DNA from: an uncultured Veillonella sp.
GTDB lineage: Bacteria; Bacillota; Negativicutes; Veillonellales; Veillonellaceae
Reading direction: 5' to 3'
NCBI RefSeq assembly: GCF_934230905.1
Contig: NZ_CAKQFJ010000004.1
Coordinates: 36,840 to 100,839, forward strand
DNA length: 64,000 nt
This document shows positions 35,928 through 45,625 of the stretch, piece by piece; position 1 is the first letter of the stretch, and each line of letters starts with the position of its first letter. The position numbers and the translations under genes were made by a program. The notes under the pieces are model-generated. The model did no database searches, was not told where the DNA came from, and saw only the letters and a program-made list of their open reading frames with translations.

Positions 35928-37021
35928 TGTTCTAGCTCTCCTATCTCTTTTGCATGCGTATCCATAGCCAAAATCTCACCCTTTAAGGTGGTAATAATAA
36001 TACCAACCTCAGCCTCATTAGCAATATATCGTTCACTACGCATAGATGCGCGGTCTACTACACGTTGATATACACCAGTTAGACCTTCTCGCTCTAAGAT
36101 AGGGAACGTAGATTCTGTAGTTTGGCAATTAAATAATTCTTCACAAACTGCTTGGGATGCTCCTTCAAGGGCTGCATAGGCCACAATACTTTCCATGCGA
36201 CCATCGCTCATGCGATTGTGGGTATGGAAACTTCCGCTAGCAAGCTTAATGAGCTTACCGATATGACCAATAATCAAGATTCGTTTAAAGCCAATATGCA
36301 CGGCTTGTTCAAGCATAAATCCGATAAAGTTACTCGTTTCCGCCATTTGGTTTTTATGAATACCCAATACTTGTTCTGCTAAATCTTGACCAATACGACC
36401 AGGAACAAGAACAGCTGTTTCACAGCCATTTGCTTTCATCACCTTTAACTGAGGTACCAAAGAATTTTTAAACCCTTCTTCACTCATTGGTTTTACGATA
36501 CCTGTTGTACCGATAATAGATATACCACCTTCGATACCCAGCGTATGGTTCAACGTCTTCTTAGCCAGCACCTTACCATTAGGAACGCTTACTGTTACCG
36601 TCACACCTTGACCATGCGTACAAAACTCTTCAAATACGAGTTTCATCATCGCTCTAGGGCCCGGATTAATGGCAGGCTGTCCAGGGGGCATGGCAAGACC
36701 GGGTTTCGTAACAGTACCGACACCAAACCCAGCGCGAAAACGTAGCTTGGCTGTATCATCAAGGGTGATGGTCGTTTCCACATCATTGCCATGGGTCACA
36801 TCTGGATCGTCACCGCCATCTTTCATCACAGTCGCCTTGGCCTCTGTATCAGAAATGATTTCCACAGATTTAATAGGCACCTCGATGAATTGACCTTGTG
36901 GGTTCTCAATGACGACCTTGTCCACAACATCATGATCTAAGAGGGCCAACAAACCAGCTTTCATGCCTGCCGTAGCACATGAACCGGTCGTATATCCGCC
37001 CTTCATGTCCTCTACTCTCAT
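35903..37021 (-). CDS. cbiD: Cobalt-precorrin-5B C1-methyltransferase
   Basis: C1-methyltransferase specific to the anaerobic pathway, about 372 residues. The N-terminus reads MKGGYTTGSCATAGMKAGLL. Inside are FGVGTVTKPGLAMPPGQPAI with the conserved NPGPR after it, and a late HIGKLIKLASGSFHTHNRM. The start at 37021 follows GGAGG; the longer frame reads through a leader hairpin. It is the first gene of the overlapping cbiD-E-T-F-G-H-J-C operon. Confidence 0.95.
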   Translation of the reverse strand: MRVEDMKGGYTTGSCATAGMKAGLLALLDHDVVDKVVIENPQGQFIEVPIKSVEIISDTEAKATVMKDGGDDPDVTHGNDVETTITLDDTAKLRFRAGFGVGTVTKPGLAMPPGQPAINPGPRAMMKLVFEEFCTHGQGVTVTVSVPNGKVLAKKTLNHTLGIEGGISIIGTTGIVKPMSEEGFKNSLVPQLKVMKANGCETAVLVPGRIGQDLAEQVLGIHKNQMAETSNFIGFMLEQAVHIGFKRILIIGHIGKLIKLASGSFHTHNRMSDGRMESIVAYAALEGASQAVCEELFNCQTTESTFPILEREGLTGVYQRVVDRASMRSERYIANEAEVGIIITTLKGEILAMDTHAKEIGELEHWHIPCIS

Positions 37022-37036
37022 AGGGCCTCCTACACG

Positions 37037-37076
37037 GATAGGGTTAGCGATGCAATACAATCAACCTAACCCTATC
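37037..37076 (-). terminator. Leader hairpin between yajQ and cbiD
   Basis: Perfect 11-base arms GATAGGGTTAG and CTAACCCTATC lie between the yajQ stop and the cbiD ribosome-binding site. No U-tract follows on the minus strand, so it may be a processing or mRNA-stabilising hairpin rather than a full terminator. Confidence 0.5.
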
Positions 37077-37092
37077 TTTTATCTTTATTAAA

Positions 37093-37587
37093 TTAAGAAC
37101 GGAAATTAACGAATTGCAATTCAACAGGTACATCCAATTGTTTTAACATTTGAATAACCGCTTGCAAATCATCTTTATCCTTGCCAGATACACGCACTTG
37201 ATCCTCTTGGATAGACGCTTGTACCTTAAGCTTCATGTTCTTGATTGCCTTTACTACTTCTTTAGCATTTTCTTTCGTAATGCCTTTTTTAATAGTAATC
37301 ACTTGGCGTACAGTGGCACCAGCAGCAGACTCAACCTTACCATAATCAAGGTTCTTAATTGCTACATTACGCTTAACCATTTTACCTTTTAAAACATCGA
37401 TAATAGCATTTAATTTATATTCGTCATCACCGATAATTTTAATCGTATCACCTTCAAGACTGATTTCGGATTTAGAACCACGGAAATCATAGCGTGTACC
37501 AATTTCTTTCTTTGCTTGGTTTACCGCATTATCCACTTCTTGCATATCCACTTCGGATACAACGTCAAAGGAACAATCTTTAGCCAT
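37093..37587 (-). CDS. yajQ: YajQ family nucleotide-binding protein
   Basis: Cytoplasmic 164-residue protein of the UPF0234/DUF520 family with the typical start [39 protein letters not shown] follows, and the end is [15 protein letters not shown]. Family members bind nucleotides, in some species cyclic-di-GMP; the role is otherwise unclear. The ATG at 37587 is preceded by TAGGAGGT; the longer frame has no such site. Confidence 0.93.
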   Translation of the reverse strand: MAKDCSFDVVSEVDMQEVDNAVNQAKKEIGTRYDFRGSKSEISLEGDTIKIIGDDEYKLNAIIDVLKGKMVKRNVAIKNLDYGKVESAAGATVRQVITIKKGITKENAKEVVKAIKNMKLKVQASIQEDQVRVSGKDKDDLQAVIQMLKQLDVPVELQFVNFRS

Positions 37588-37842
37588 TTTATACCTCCTA
37601 CACCTGAACCCGTTGGGCATGGGGTTCACGCATTATTTTCATCATCATCCTAATATTCCAAATACTAATGTAAAAGTACACTAAATCGGAATATATCTCT
37701 ATAATTATACATTATAATAGGCTTATTTTCTAGGTAAATCGATTTTTTTAATTATAACTATTATTAATCACAAAAAATGTAGACTCCACAGATTGATTGC
37801 AAACCCAATAGATTGGTAACATAAAAAACACTCATCAATAGC

Positions 37843-37872
37843 AAAGGCTACACTCTTACGAATGTAGCCTTT
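37843..37872 (-). terminator. Terminator of the WG-repeat gene
   Basis: Arms AAAGGCTACA and TGTAGCCTTT lie 10 bases past the stop codon at 37882. The 250 bases between here and yajQ are AT-rich with nothing else recognisable. Confidence 0.75.
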
Positions 37873-37881
37873 TAGTTACTA

Positions 37882-39492
37882 TTATAAAATTGTAATTTCG
37901 TCGTAAGTAGGTTGAACTACTAACTCTCCTTTAGAGTTGATAATCCCCCATTTACCTTTAATTTTTACAGAGCTATAGCCATGAGAGAAACTACCTGTAC
38001 CAGAAATATCTTTCATAACTGGAGTTTCTGTCACTGTACCATCAAGAGATAGAATCTTATAATTACCATCCTTGTTATAAATCCAAGTGTATTGATCGCC
38101 AACAAATGATTTTACAGTATATGCCTTATCGCCTTTATAAATGATGCGACCATCCGCCATATCTACTACATACCGATTAGTATCATTAGTAACAGACATT
38201 TGGTGTTCCCCAACAAAATCAATTGTATCATATTTAAATGGTACCTCTTGTTTGCCGGTTTCCATATCAAAAATACCATATTTATTAGTATCTTTGTTTT
38301 TCAATGTTAATAAAACATTATTCATATCAATGGAACCAGATTCATAGTTACCAGGTTGAATAATATATTGACCTTGACGGTTCATAAAACCTAGTTTACC
38401 TTCATTGCGCACCAAGGTGCCATGTTCTTCCATAGGATATACATAGTCATTTTTACTATCAATCACAATGGTACCATTACGATCAATATAGCCGCGTTTC
38501 ATACCATCATCAATAAGTCCACCAAGGCCATCGATATATACGCCACCGTGATTATACAAATAGCCCATACCAACGAGTCCTAAGATACCGCCTAAGCCAA
38601 AATGACTTACCTTACGACGATATTCGGCCAATCCATTTTTATAAGGATATACTTCATTAGATGGTGCAGTAAATACTACCTTGCCTTGACCATCAATAGC
38701 AACGACCTTACCATCCGATTTTACAAAAGCGCGGTCTTCACTAAATTTAGTTTCTACATTTGGAATCTCTTTAAATTGTGGTTGAATAACTACATTACCA
38801 GCACCATCTTTAAAGCCAAGCTTACCTTTTTCTTTGAAAGTCACATAAGAATCACTTGGATAAGATTGATGAATATCTTTAGGATCAAAATTATTCATAT
38901 CTTTAATAGTAGTATACCGTTCATCAGTATCCGCATATAGAGCATCTTGTGCCTCTTTGCCAGATTGTAATACGGTGCCATCACCTTTAATATGAACTAC
39001 TTTATTTTTGCCTTCTTCAGCATAGAACGTACCATCTTTTTTGAAAGATGCATCTAGTGTTTTATAAGTTGGCGCTAATACCACTTGTCCATTAGGACCA
39101 ACGATACCCCATTTCCCTTTTTCTTTAACAAGTCCAAGGTAACCTTGTTGTAAAAGAGAATCATCTTTTAGAACGCGAATCGCTTTTTTAACCGCTTCAG
39201 GAGGTTGCTTTACTGCACCAGCAATTGGCATAAATGTATCTAAACGACCGATACCAACGCCTACAGAAGTACTGCTAGAACGGTTTGATGTTTTATCAGA
39301 TGTTATCGTAGGAGACGTGGATACAGTAGTACTATGTTGCTCACGAGCAACACGTGTACTAGTAGATGTCTGTGTATCTTGATTCGACACTATTGTACTA
39401 CTAGTAGATGTTGTAGTAGATGCTGCAAAAGCACTTGTAGACATAGTAGCCAACACACATGCGACTAATAAAGATTTCTTGTTGAGTTTCAT
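37882..39492 (-). CDS. Exported WG-repeat protein
   Basis: 536 residues. A Sec signal peptide (KKSLLVACVLATMSTSAFA, cleavage near residue 23) is followed by a Ser/Thr-rich linker of about 60 residues. Then come at least seven WG (KWG) repeats of the type KGKWGIVGPNGQVVLAPTY, present near residues 125, 220, 360 and 510. WG repeats form beta-propeller-like surfaces; the function is unknown. No membrane anchor is visible after the signal, so it is likely periplasmic or surface associated. Confidence 0.88.
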   Translation of the reverse strand: MKLNKKSLLVACVLATMSTSAFAASTTTSTSSTIVSNQDTQTSTSTRVAREQHSTTVSTSPTITSDKTSNRSSSTSVGVGIGRLDTFMPIAGAVKQPPEAVKKAIRVLKDDSLLQQGYLGLVKEKGKWGIVGPNGQVVLAPTYKTLDASFKKDGTFYAEEGKNKVVHIKGDGTVLQSGKEAQDALYADTDERYTTIKDMNNFDPKDIHQSYPSDSYVTFKEKGKLGFKDGAGNVVIQPQFKEIPNVETKFSEDRAFVKSDGKVVAIDGQGKVVFTAPSNEVYPYKNGLAEYRRKVSHFGLGGILGLVGMGYLYNHGGVYIDGLGGLIDDGMKRGYIDRNGTIVIDSKNDYVYPMEEHGTLVRNEGKLGFMNRQGQYIIQPGNYESGSIDMNNVLLTLKNKDTNKYGIFDMETGKQEVPFKYDTIDFVGEHQMSVTNDTNRYVVDMADGRIIYKGDKAYTVKSFVGDQYTWIYNKDGNYKILSLDGTVTETPVMKDISGTGSFSHGYSSVKIKGKWGIINSKGELVVQPTYDEITIL

Positions 39493-39626
39493 GGGCCTCT
39501 CCTCTTATTACTCAAAGGACTCTAGATATAAAAATTTTATAAACAACTATTAATATAAATTATACTATATAGCCCTTTATATATACAATAAATTGTGAAA
39601 CATTCTTCATCTATTATTTTTTTTGC

Positions 39627-39640
39627 TATAATAAAACCTA
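39627..39640 (+). promoter_or_regulatory. -10 element placed for a leaderless start
   Basis: A perfect TATAAT (39627-39632) ends 7 bases before the ATG at 39640. That spacing would put the transcript start on or next to the start codon. No ribosome-binding site precedes this ATG. The -35 region is not recognisable. Confidence 0.5.
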
Positions 39641-40560
39641 TGAAAACAGCAACAATAATCGATTTGATTGTACATACTGATGTACATACACAATCTATGA
39701 ATCATATTATAAAACAACAGCATATTTCTCAACGCCTACGCAGGCGATTAAAAAATGATGGCATCATAACTATTAATGGACAGCTTGCTACATGGAATAC
39801 CCTTGTTCATGGGGGAGATCATCTTCTTATAAGATTAGCACCTGAGCAAGAGTTTTCACGTACGCAAATGGATCTTGAAATCATATACGAAGATGAATAT
39901 ATCCTCGCCATTAATAAACCAGCAGGTGTACTTATGCACCCAACCTCAACTATACGAGATGGAACACTAGCAAATGGCGTTCTCTATTATTATGACGACA
40001 CCAAGCAAGCTCATGACTTTCACCCCGTCCATCGCCTCGATAAGGACACATCTGGGCTCGTCATCATCGCTAAAACATCGGTGGTACAGCACGCCTTTGA
40101 TAAGCAACGTACCAAATTTCAAAAGGTTTATGACGCCATCGTTGAAGGTACTGTGCCAAGTCAATCGCTAACCATTAATTATCCTATCGGACGTAAACCG
40201 GGTAGCATCATCGAACGGTGTTGCACATTAATCGGCAAACCGGCTCGTACAGATGTAACGGTATTGACACACCACATAGTTTCCCAGCCAATACAAATAG
40301 ATACTAATGTGAGAACGCAACAGGTTCTAACGTATATGCAATGTGTACTCCATACGGGTCGAACCCATCAAATTCGTGTACACCTATCCCATTTAGGTTT
40401 TCCTTTAGCTGGTGATGATTTATATGGCGGTCATTTGGATTATATCCGTCGGCAAGCATTACATGCGGGATACCTTGCTTTCACCCATCCTATAACACAG
40501 GAATATATAGAACTACGAGCCCCTCTGCCTAAGGATATGAAACGTTTGCTACATCTATAA
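39640..40560 (+). CDS. RluA/RluD-family pseudouridine synthase
   Basis: RNA-uridine isomerase of about 306 residues. An S4-like N-terminal region (RLRRRLKNDGIITINGQL) precedes the catalytic domain: EDEYILAINKPAGVLMHPTS, the catalytic Asp motif HPVHRLDKDTSGLVIIAK, and LHTGRTHQIRVHLSHLGFPL. The exact rRNA or tRNA target cannot be assigned. The ATG at 39640 is chosen because the upstream GTG-started extension lacks a ribosome-binding site and overlaps the -10 box. Confidence 0.9.
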   Translation: MKTATIIDLIVHTDVHTQSMNHIIKQQHISQRLRRRLKNDGIITINGQLATWNTLVHGGDHLLIRLAPEQEFSRTQMDLEIIYEDEYILAINKPAGVLMHPTSTIRDGTLANGVLYYYDDTKQAHDFHPVHRLDKDTSGLVIIAKTSVVQHAFDKQRTKFQKVYDAIVEGTVPSQSLTINYPIGRKPGSIIERCCTLIGKPARTDVTVLTHHIVSQPIQIDTNVRTQQVLTYMQCVLHTGRTHQIRVHLSHLGFPLAGDDLYGGHLDYIRRQALHAGYLAFTHPITQEYIELRAPLPKDMKRLLHL

Positions 40561-40574
40561 CATATTAATCTACA

Positions 40575-40608
40575 AAACAATATAAAATTGTGGTACTTTA
40601 TATTGTTT
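40575..40608. terminator. Hairpin after the pseudouridine synthase gene
   Basis: Perfect 12-base AT-rich arms AAACAATATAAA and TTTATATTGTTT around a 10-base loop, 15 bases after the stop. It is weak thermodynamically but well placed. Confidence 0.5.
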
Positions 40609-40704
40609 CTTGATATACTAACAATGAATAGATATGTATCATCATAAGTTGATGACAATACTTTCAATATATATAGAATCGGCTACTAAGCCAAGGAGGA
40701 CAAC

Positions 40705-41634
40705 ATGCCATTAGTAACGACTACAGAAATGTTTAAAAAAGCTTATGAAGGTGGCTACGCAGTAGGTGCTTTTAACGTTAACAATATGGAAATCGTACAA
40801 GGTATCGTCGATGCAGCAAAAGAGGAACAATCCCCTCTTATTTTGCAAGTATCTGCAGGTGCTCGCAAATATGCTAAACATATTTATCTTGTAAAACTAG
40901 TAGAAGCAGCATTGGAAGATAGCAATTTACCAATCGCTCTTCACCTTGACCACGGTGATTCCTTTGAAATCTGTAAAGATTGCGTAGACGGCGGTTTCAC
41001 ATCTGTTATGATTGACGCTTCTCACCATGATTTTGAAGAAAACGTAAAAATTACAAAACAAGTTGTTGAATACGCTCATGCGCATGGTGTTGTAGTAGAA
41101 GCAGAACTTGGTCGTTTAGCTGGCGTTGAAGATGATGTTAATGTATCTGATGCTGATGCTCGTTTCACTGATCCTGAACAAGCTGCTGAATTTGTAGCAT
41201 TAACAGGTGTTGATTCTTTAGCTATTGCCATCGGTACAAGCCACGGTGCTTACAAATTCAAAGGCACACCATACCTCGACTTTGAACGCTTAGAAAAAGT
41301 GGGTAAATTATTGCCTAACTTCCCTATCGTTTTGCATGGTGCGTCCTCTGTATTGCCTGAATTTGTAGCCAAATGTAACGAATTTGGTGGCAACATCCCT
41401 GGCGCTCAAGGCGTACCTGAAGAAATGCTTCGCAAAGCAGCACAAATGGCTGTTTGCAAAATCAACATCGATACAGACCTTCGCCTTGCGATGACTGCAT
41501 CTGTACGTGAGTACTTGGCACAAAATCCATCTGAATTTGACCCTCGTAAATATTTAGGACCTGCACGTGATGCTATTAAAGGCATGGTAGCTCACAAAAT
41601 TAAAGATGTATTAGGTTCTTCCCACAAACTATAA
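40705..41634 (+). CDS. fba: Class II fructose-1,6-bisphosphate aldolase
   Basis: Zinc-dependent aldolase of glycolysis/gluconeogenesis, 309 residues. The zinc and catalytic motifs are seen in LPIALHLDHGDSFEICKDC, VVVEAELGRLAGVEDD with the metal-binding Glu, and LVLHGASS-like IVLHGASSVLPEF. INIDTDLRLAMT and the C-terminal DPRKYLGPARDAIK are typical. AAGGAGG precedes the ATG. Lactate-using anaerobes need it for gluconeogenesis. Confidence 0.95.
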   Translation: MPLVTTTEMFKKAYEGGYAVGAFNVNNMEIVQGIVDAAKEEQSPLILQVSAGARKYAKHIYLVKLVEAALEDSNLPIALHLDHGDSFEICKDCVDGGFTSVMIDASHHDFEENVKITKQVVEYAHAHGVVVEAELGRLAGVEDDVNVSDADARFTDPEQAAEFVALTGVDSLAIAIGTSHGAYKFKGTPYLDFERLEKVGKLLPNFPIVLHGASSVLPEFVAKCNEFGGNIPGAQGVPEEMLRKAAQMAVCKINIDTDLRLAMTASVREYLAQNPSEFDPRKYLGPARDAIKGMVAHKIKDVLGSSHKL

Positions 41635-41637
41635 TCT

Positions 41638-43194
41638 ATGGCTAGTGGATTTGTAAAAGGAACCTTAATATTAACCATTGCCGGTTTCGTAGTGAAAGCC
41701 ATCGGTAGTATCAACTGGATTCTTCTCTCCCGTATCTTGGGCGGTGAAGGCATCGGGATCTACCAGATGGCCTTTCCTATCTATTTGTTACTATTACAAA
41801 TTTCGAGCGCAGGTGTGCCGATTGCCATCTCTATTTTGACGGCAGAACGATTAGCATTGCACGACTTTGGCGGTGCTAAGCGAGTATTCAATATTTCTTT
41901 CACAATGCTGACCATTACAGGCTTTATCGCCAGCTTGGCCATGTACTTTGGCGCAGATTGGCTTATCTCAAGCGGTCTCATTGCTGAAAGTCGTGCCTAC
42001 TACTCTATCATCGCACTTGCTCCGGCAGTATTCTTTGTCACTTGGATATCCTGCTTCCGAGGCTATATCCAAGGTTATGAAATGATGACTCCAACAGCAG
42101 TCAGTCAAATCGTAGAACAATTATTGCGTGTTATCGTCATGCTTGGTGCAGCGGCCATCTTATTGCCATATGGCTTGCCAGCTGCAGCAGGCGGGGCTAG
42201 CTTAGGCGCTGGTGTCGGTGCCTTTGGGGCCTTTCTTGTACTGTTATACTATTACTACAAATTGCCTAAAGCTAGTAGCACTGGTGAAATCTACGATGGT
42301 CCACGCGAATCAGCTAAAGAAATTTTGTCGCGTCTCTTATCGTTATCGATTCCGATTTCATTGGCCAGTATCATGTTACCGTTGACGGCCAACCTTGATT
42401 TGCTTATCGTACCGCGTCGCCTATTAGACGCCGGTTTTCCGATGAATGAAGTAACAGAGTTGTTCGGTTACCTTACCGGTATGGCGGTTCCGCTCATTAA
42501 CTTGGCTACCATCATTACGGCTGCCCTTGCTACGAGCATCGTACCAGCCATCTCTCATGCTTTTGCTAAACGAGATCATGACGGCATTTACGAACGCACT
42601 GCTGGTTCTATGCGCTTAACATTTATGGCAACCGTACCATTTACGGTGCTATTATATGTACTTGCGGCACCAACTGTTACATTGATTTACAATGCACCTA
42701 AGGCAGAACTGGCAACACAAATCACAGCATTCTCTATATTCTTCCTCGGTGTACACCAAGTTACAACAGGGATTCTACAAGGCCTTAACAAGCCACGTAT
42801 TCCTGTTATCAATATGGGGATTTCTTTAGTCATTAAGGTCATCCTTAACTGGACATTAACAGCTATTCCTTGGCTTGGCATCGGCGGTGCCGCTTGGGCA
42901 ACTGTTGCCGATATTGGCTTTGCGGCTTTACTCAATTTGATTTACATCAAAAAATACACAGGCTACTTCCTCGATATATCCCTTCTATGGAAAAACGTGG
43001 TCAGTGCCGGTGTCATGGGGGTACTCATCTTCTTGAGCTACCACTACTTAATAGATATTTTACCAATGTGGGCTAACTTCATACTCACAGGTATCGAAGG
43101 TTTATTACTCTACGTCATCATCATGGTTCTCTTAAAAGGACTTAATAAAAACGATGGTGCTAGCATGCCACTTATTGGTAGATTCTTTAGATAA
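41638..43194 (+). CDS. SpoVB/MurJ-type lipid flippase (MOP superfamily)
   Basis: 518 residues with about 14 membrane segments. The N-terminus FVKGTLILTIAGFVVKAIGS and LGGEGIGIYQMAFPIYLLLL are typical of SpoVB/YtgP-like polysaccharide or lipid II flippases, as is the late LGVHQVTTGILQGLNKPRIP. It probably moves an undecaprenyl-linked precursor across the inner membrane. It starts 3 bases after the aldolase stop and has no strong site of its own, so translation is probably coupled to fba. Confidence 0.88.
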   Translation: MASGFVKGTLILTIAGFVVKAIGSINWILLSRILGGEGIGIYQMAFPIYLLLLQISSAGVPIAISILTAERLALHDFGGAKRVFNISFTMLTITGFIASLAMYFGADWLISSGLIAESRAYYSIIALAPAVFFVTWISCFRGYIQGYEMMTPTAVSQIVEQLLRVIVMLGAAAILLPYGLPAAAGGASLGAGVGAFGAFLVLLYYYYKLPKASSTGEIYDGPRESAKEILSRLLSLSIPISLASIMLPLTANLDLLIVPRRLLDAGFPMNEVTELFGYLTGMAVPLINLATIITAALATSIVPAISHAFAKRDHDGIYERTAGSMRLTFMATVPFTVLLYVLAAPTVTLIYNAPKAELATQITAFSIFFLGVHQVTTGILQGLNKPRIPVINMGISLVIKVILNWTLTAIPWLGIGGAAWATVADIGFAALLNLIYIKKYTGYFLDISLLWKNVVSAGVMGVLIFLSYHYLIDILPMWANFILTGIEGLLLYVIIMVLLKGLNKNDGASMPLIGRFFR

Positions 43195-43208
43195 TTACAT
43201 ATACGAAT

Positions 43209-43246
43209 AGAAAGAGGACCGACTCGTTTGAGCCGGTCCTCTTTCT
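43209..43246. terminator. Terminator after the flippase gene
   Basis: Arms AGAAAGAGGACCG and CGGTCCTCTTTCT form a 13-bp stem. It lies between the flippase gene and the convergent exported-protein gene. Confidence 0.85.
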
Positions 43247-43305
43247 ACTAAGCAATATATATGCATCGCTTGATGTAATCATATAAAATCACAATATATA
43301 ATAAT

Positions 43306-44670
43306 TTATTTTTTCTTGTTCAATTGTTCCGATATATTTCGTTCAATTAAGAACTTTGGCATGCCTAAACCCAATTTAAATCTACCATAATCCTCTTTAT
43401 TATGCTTATAATCTACATATTGAACGATATCACGTAATTTAAAATTGCTTACATGTACATCATGAGGTTTGACCATATAATGAGTATAAAGATGTGTATC
43501 ATCAAATACAGTCATCACAAACAAAGTATCCTTTTCGCCCTTAACTTCATAATAAGCACCTGGTAAAGCATCATTCCATACGGTAGCAAATTGAATAGAC
43601 TTACCTTCATTTAATCGATCTGCACCAATAAATCCAATTAAAGAATGGTTCATTATATTCTGTTTCTTTGGATCGTCTCGTTTAAAAAGAGGTCTAACAG
43701 AAATAGACTCTTTAATTTTACCAGACTTAAAATACTCGACTTGGCTACCATTTTTAGTAACTTTTGTACCTAAAGATTTACTATTTTTCAAAATCCTAAA
43801 GGCAAAAGGTCCTCTATGTACTTCAGAGGTATATTCTAATATATTACTAGCAGGTTTTACCGATGGCAATACGATGTTCGCCAAACCATTCATAGTTGCT
43901 TTGACTAAAGCATCATCACCTTTAGAACTTATCTTTTTAACTACCCCTTTAGGAAGCATATACCCAATATGATAGGAAATCGTCGGTTGTTTTGGCATAG
44001 TAAAATTGATTGTTCCTTCTACCAAATCATTCTTATATACGATTGAATCCCATGTAGCCTTTTCAATGGTTGGATATGTAAAAGTATTAGCACCTAACAC
44101 CTTTTCACTAATTTTTTTGTTACCTGCTATGGGATTATATCTTTTATAAAATACTTCTTTCATAGCATCAGAATTCAGCTTACTATATGGAATGTTCGTA
44201 TCTTCCCAATTATCACTCTTAGGCTGTGGTCTTAACTCATAATACCACTCCCCATTATAGGTCATTACTCCACCTGCACTGATTAATTCTTTATGCTTAC
44301 CCATACTTCCATTAGCTTGAGCCACAATGCTTGATTGGGGAATAGTAAATTTTATATTCGCTCCGTTTTCTTTTAAAATAAACACCGTACTAGAATATTT
44401 AATACCATGATTTAATTCCGTTGTATGATATATATCCATCGGTACTCTAGACATATCATAATTAGGAATGTCAGCATCCTCTTTTTTAATCTTCTCTATA
44501 ATTTTTTGGTCCATTTGCCTTGAATCTACCGTATTCTTACGATAATTTTGGTATTCATCAGCAGATATGGACGCATCGGCGCCAGGAATATTTACATCGA
44601 TTGCATAGGATTGACCCATACCAACAGTTAATCCTAATAGACCTAATACTATCACACGTTTCCAATTCAT
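43306..44670 (-). CDS. Exported protein, family member 1
   Basis: About 454 residues. A signal peptide (WKRVIVLGLLGLTVGMGQSY, cleavage after YA) is followed by IDVNIPGADASISADEYQNY. The same IPGAD...YQNYRK block opens the protein at 62201-63538, and the two align along their whole length (for example STVFILKENGANIKFTIP against SSVFILKEDGANVKFTVP). The body is beta-rich with no membrane segments. I do not recognise the family. GAGGAGA precedes the chosen ATG. Confidence 0.8.
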   Translation of the reverse strand: MNWKRVIVLGLLGLTVGMGQSYAIDVNIPGADASISADEYQNYRKNTVDSRQMDQKIIEKIKKEDADIPNYDMSRVPMDIYHTTELNHGIKYSSTVFILKENGANIKFTIPQSSIVAQANGSMGKHKELISAGGVMTYNGEWYYELRPQPKSDNWEDTNIPYSKLNSDAMKEVFYKRYNPIAGNKKISEKVLGANTFTYPTIEKATWDSIVYKNDLVEGTINFTMPKQPTISYHIGYMLPKGVVKKISSKGDDALVKATMNGLANIVLPSVKPASNILEYTSEVHRGPFAFRILKNSKSLGTKVTKNGSQVEYFKSGKIKESISVRPLFKRDDPKKQNIMNHSLIGFIGADRLNEGKSIQFATVWNDALPGAYYEVKGEKDTLFVMTVFDDTHLYTHYMVKPHDVHVSNFKLRDIVQYVDYKHNKEDYGRFKLGLGMPKFLIERNISEQLNKKK

Positions 44671-44890
44671 AAAATCTCTCCTCAATTTATACTATACAAT
44701 CTAAAACACATTATACCTAAATGTTAATTTTTTATCAAATTTCTATAAATTTATTTTAGATTTTTTAGTTAACACCTCATTTACACAAATGTAATTCCTA
44801 CTTGTATAATATGTCATAGTATATTTTAAGGAAATGAATTATAATTATACTGTTCTTGATGTACAGTATTTTACACATTGAGGTGATAGT

Positions 44891-45625
44891 ATGAAAAAAC
44901 CATTAATCGGAATCTCCGGCAATACGCTACGCGATAACAGTGGCGCTTACGTCGATTTAATCCGTTCTTATGTAAATCAAGATTACGTCCGTTCCATCGA
45001 GGAGGCAGGCGGCATCCCTATTATTATTCCTTTTACAGAAAATTTAGAGCAAGCAAAGCAAACTGTCGATATCATTGATGGTCTACTCCTTACAGGCGGT
45101 CATGATGTATATCCGCTCAATTATGGCGAGGAACCATTACGAGGTATCGGCGATGTATTCCCGGAGCGTGATCAATTTGATTTCTCATTGCTAGCTGCAG
45201 CAGAAAAACGAAACATTCCTGTATTTGCTATCTGTCGCGGTTGTCAAATCGTAAATGTCTATCGTGGAGGCTCTTTATATCAAGATTTACCATATGATGA
45301 AAATTGTACAATCAAGCATAGTCAAAATCAAACGCCTGCATTGCCTACACATACGGTAGAAATTACTCCAAATTCAAAACTAGCCACAATTATCGGCACT
45401 ACAACATGGATTACAAATTCCCACCATCATCAAACGTGTCGTAATATTGGTGAAAGTCTAGTTGTTACCGGTCGTGCTAAGGACGGAACGGTAGAGGCAT
45501 TAGAAGATACAAGTCGCCCTTGGTTCGTAGCGACTCAATTTCATCCAGAAATGATGCATGTTAAAGACGTACATGCGAAAACTTTATTTAAATCCTTTGT
45601 AGATGCTACTAAGGAGGTTCACTAA
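44891..45625 (+). CDS. Class I glutamine amidotransferase (PuuD-like hydrolase)
   Basis: 244 residues of the peptidase C26 family that hydrolyses gamma-glutamyl amides such as gamma-glutamyl-GABA. It has GLLLTGGHDVYPLNYGEEP, the nucleophile Cys in PVFAICRGCQIVNVYRGG and the His-Glu pair in WFVATQFHPEMMH. GAGGTGAT precedes the ATG. The stop overlaps the start of an amino acid permease gene (TAATG), so the two form an operon for uptake and breakdown of a gamma-glutamyl or amino acid compound. Confidence 0.9.
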   Translation: MKKPLIGISGNTLRDNSGAYVDLIRSYVNQDYVRSIEEAGGIPIIIPFTENLEQAKQTVDIIDGLLLTGGHDVYPLNYGEEPLRGIGDVFPERDQFDFSLLAAAEKRNIPVFAICRGCQIVNVYRGGSLYQDLPYDENCTIKHSQNQTPALPTHTVEITPNSKLATIIGTTTWITNSHHHQTCRNIGESLVVTGRAKDGTVEALEDTSRPWFVATQFHPEMMHVKDVHAKTLFKSFVDATKEVH

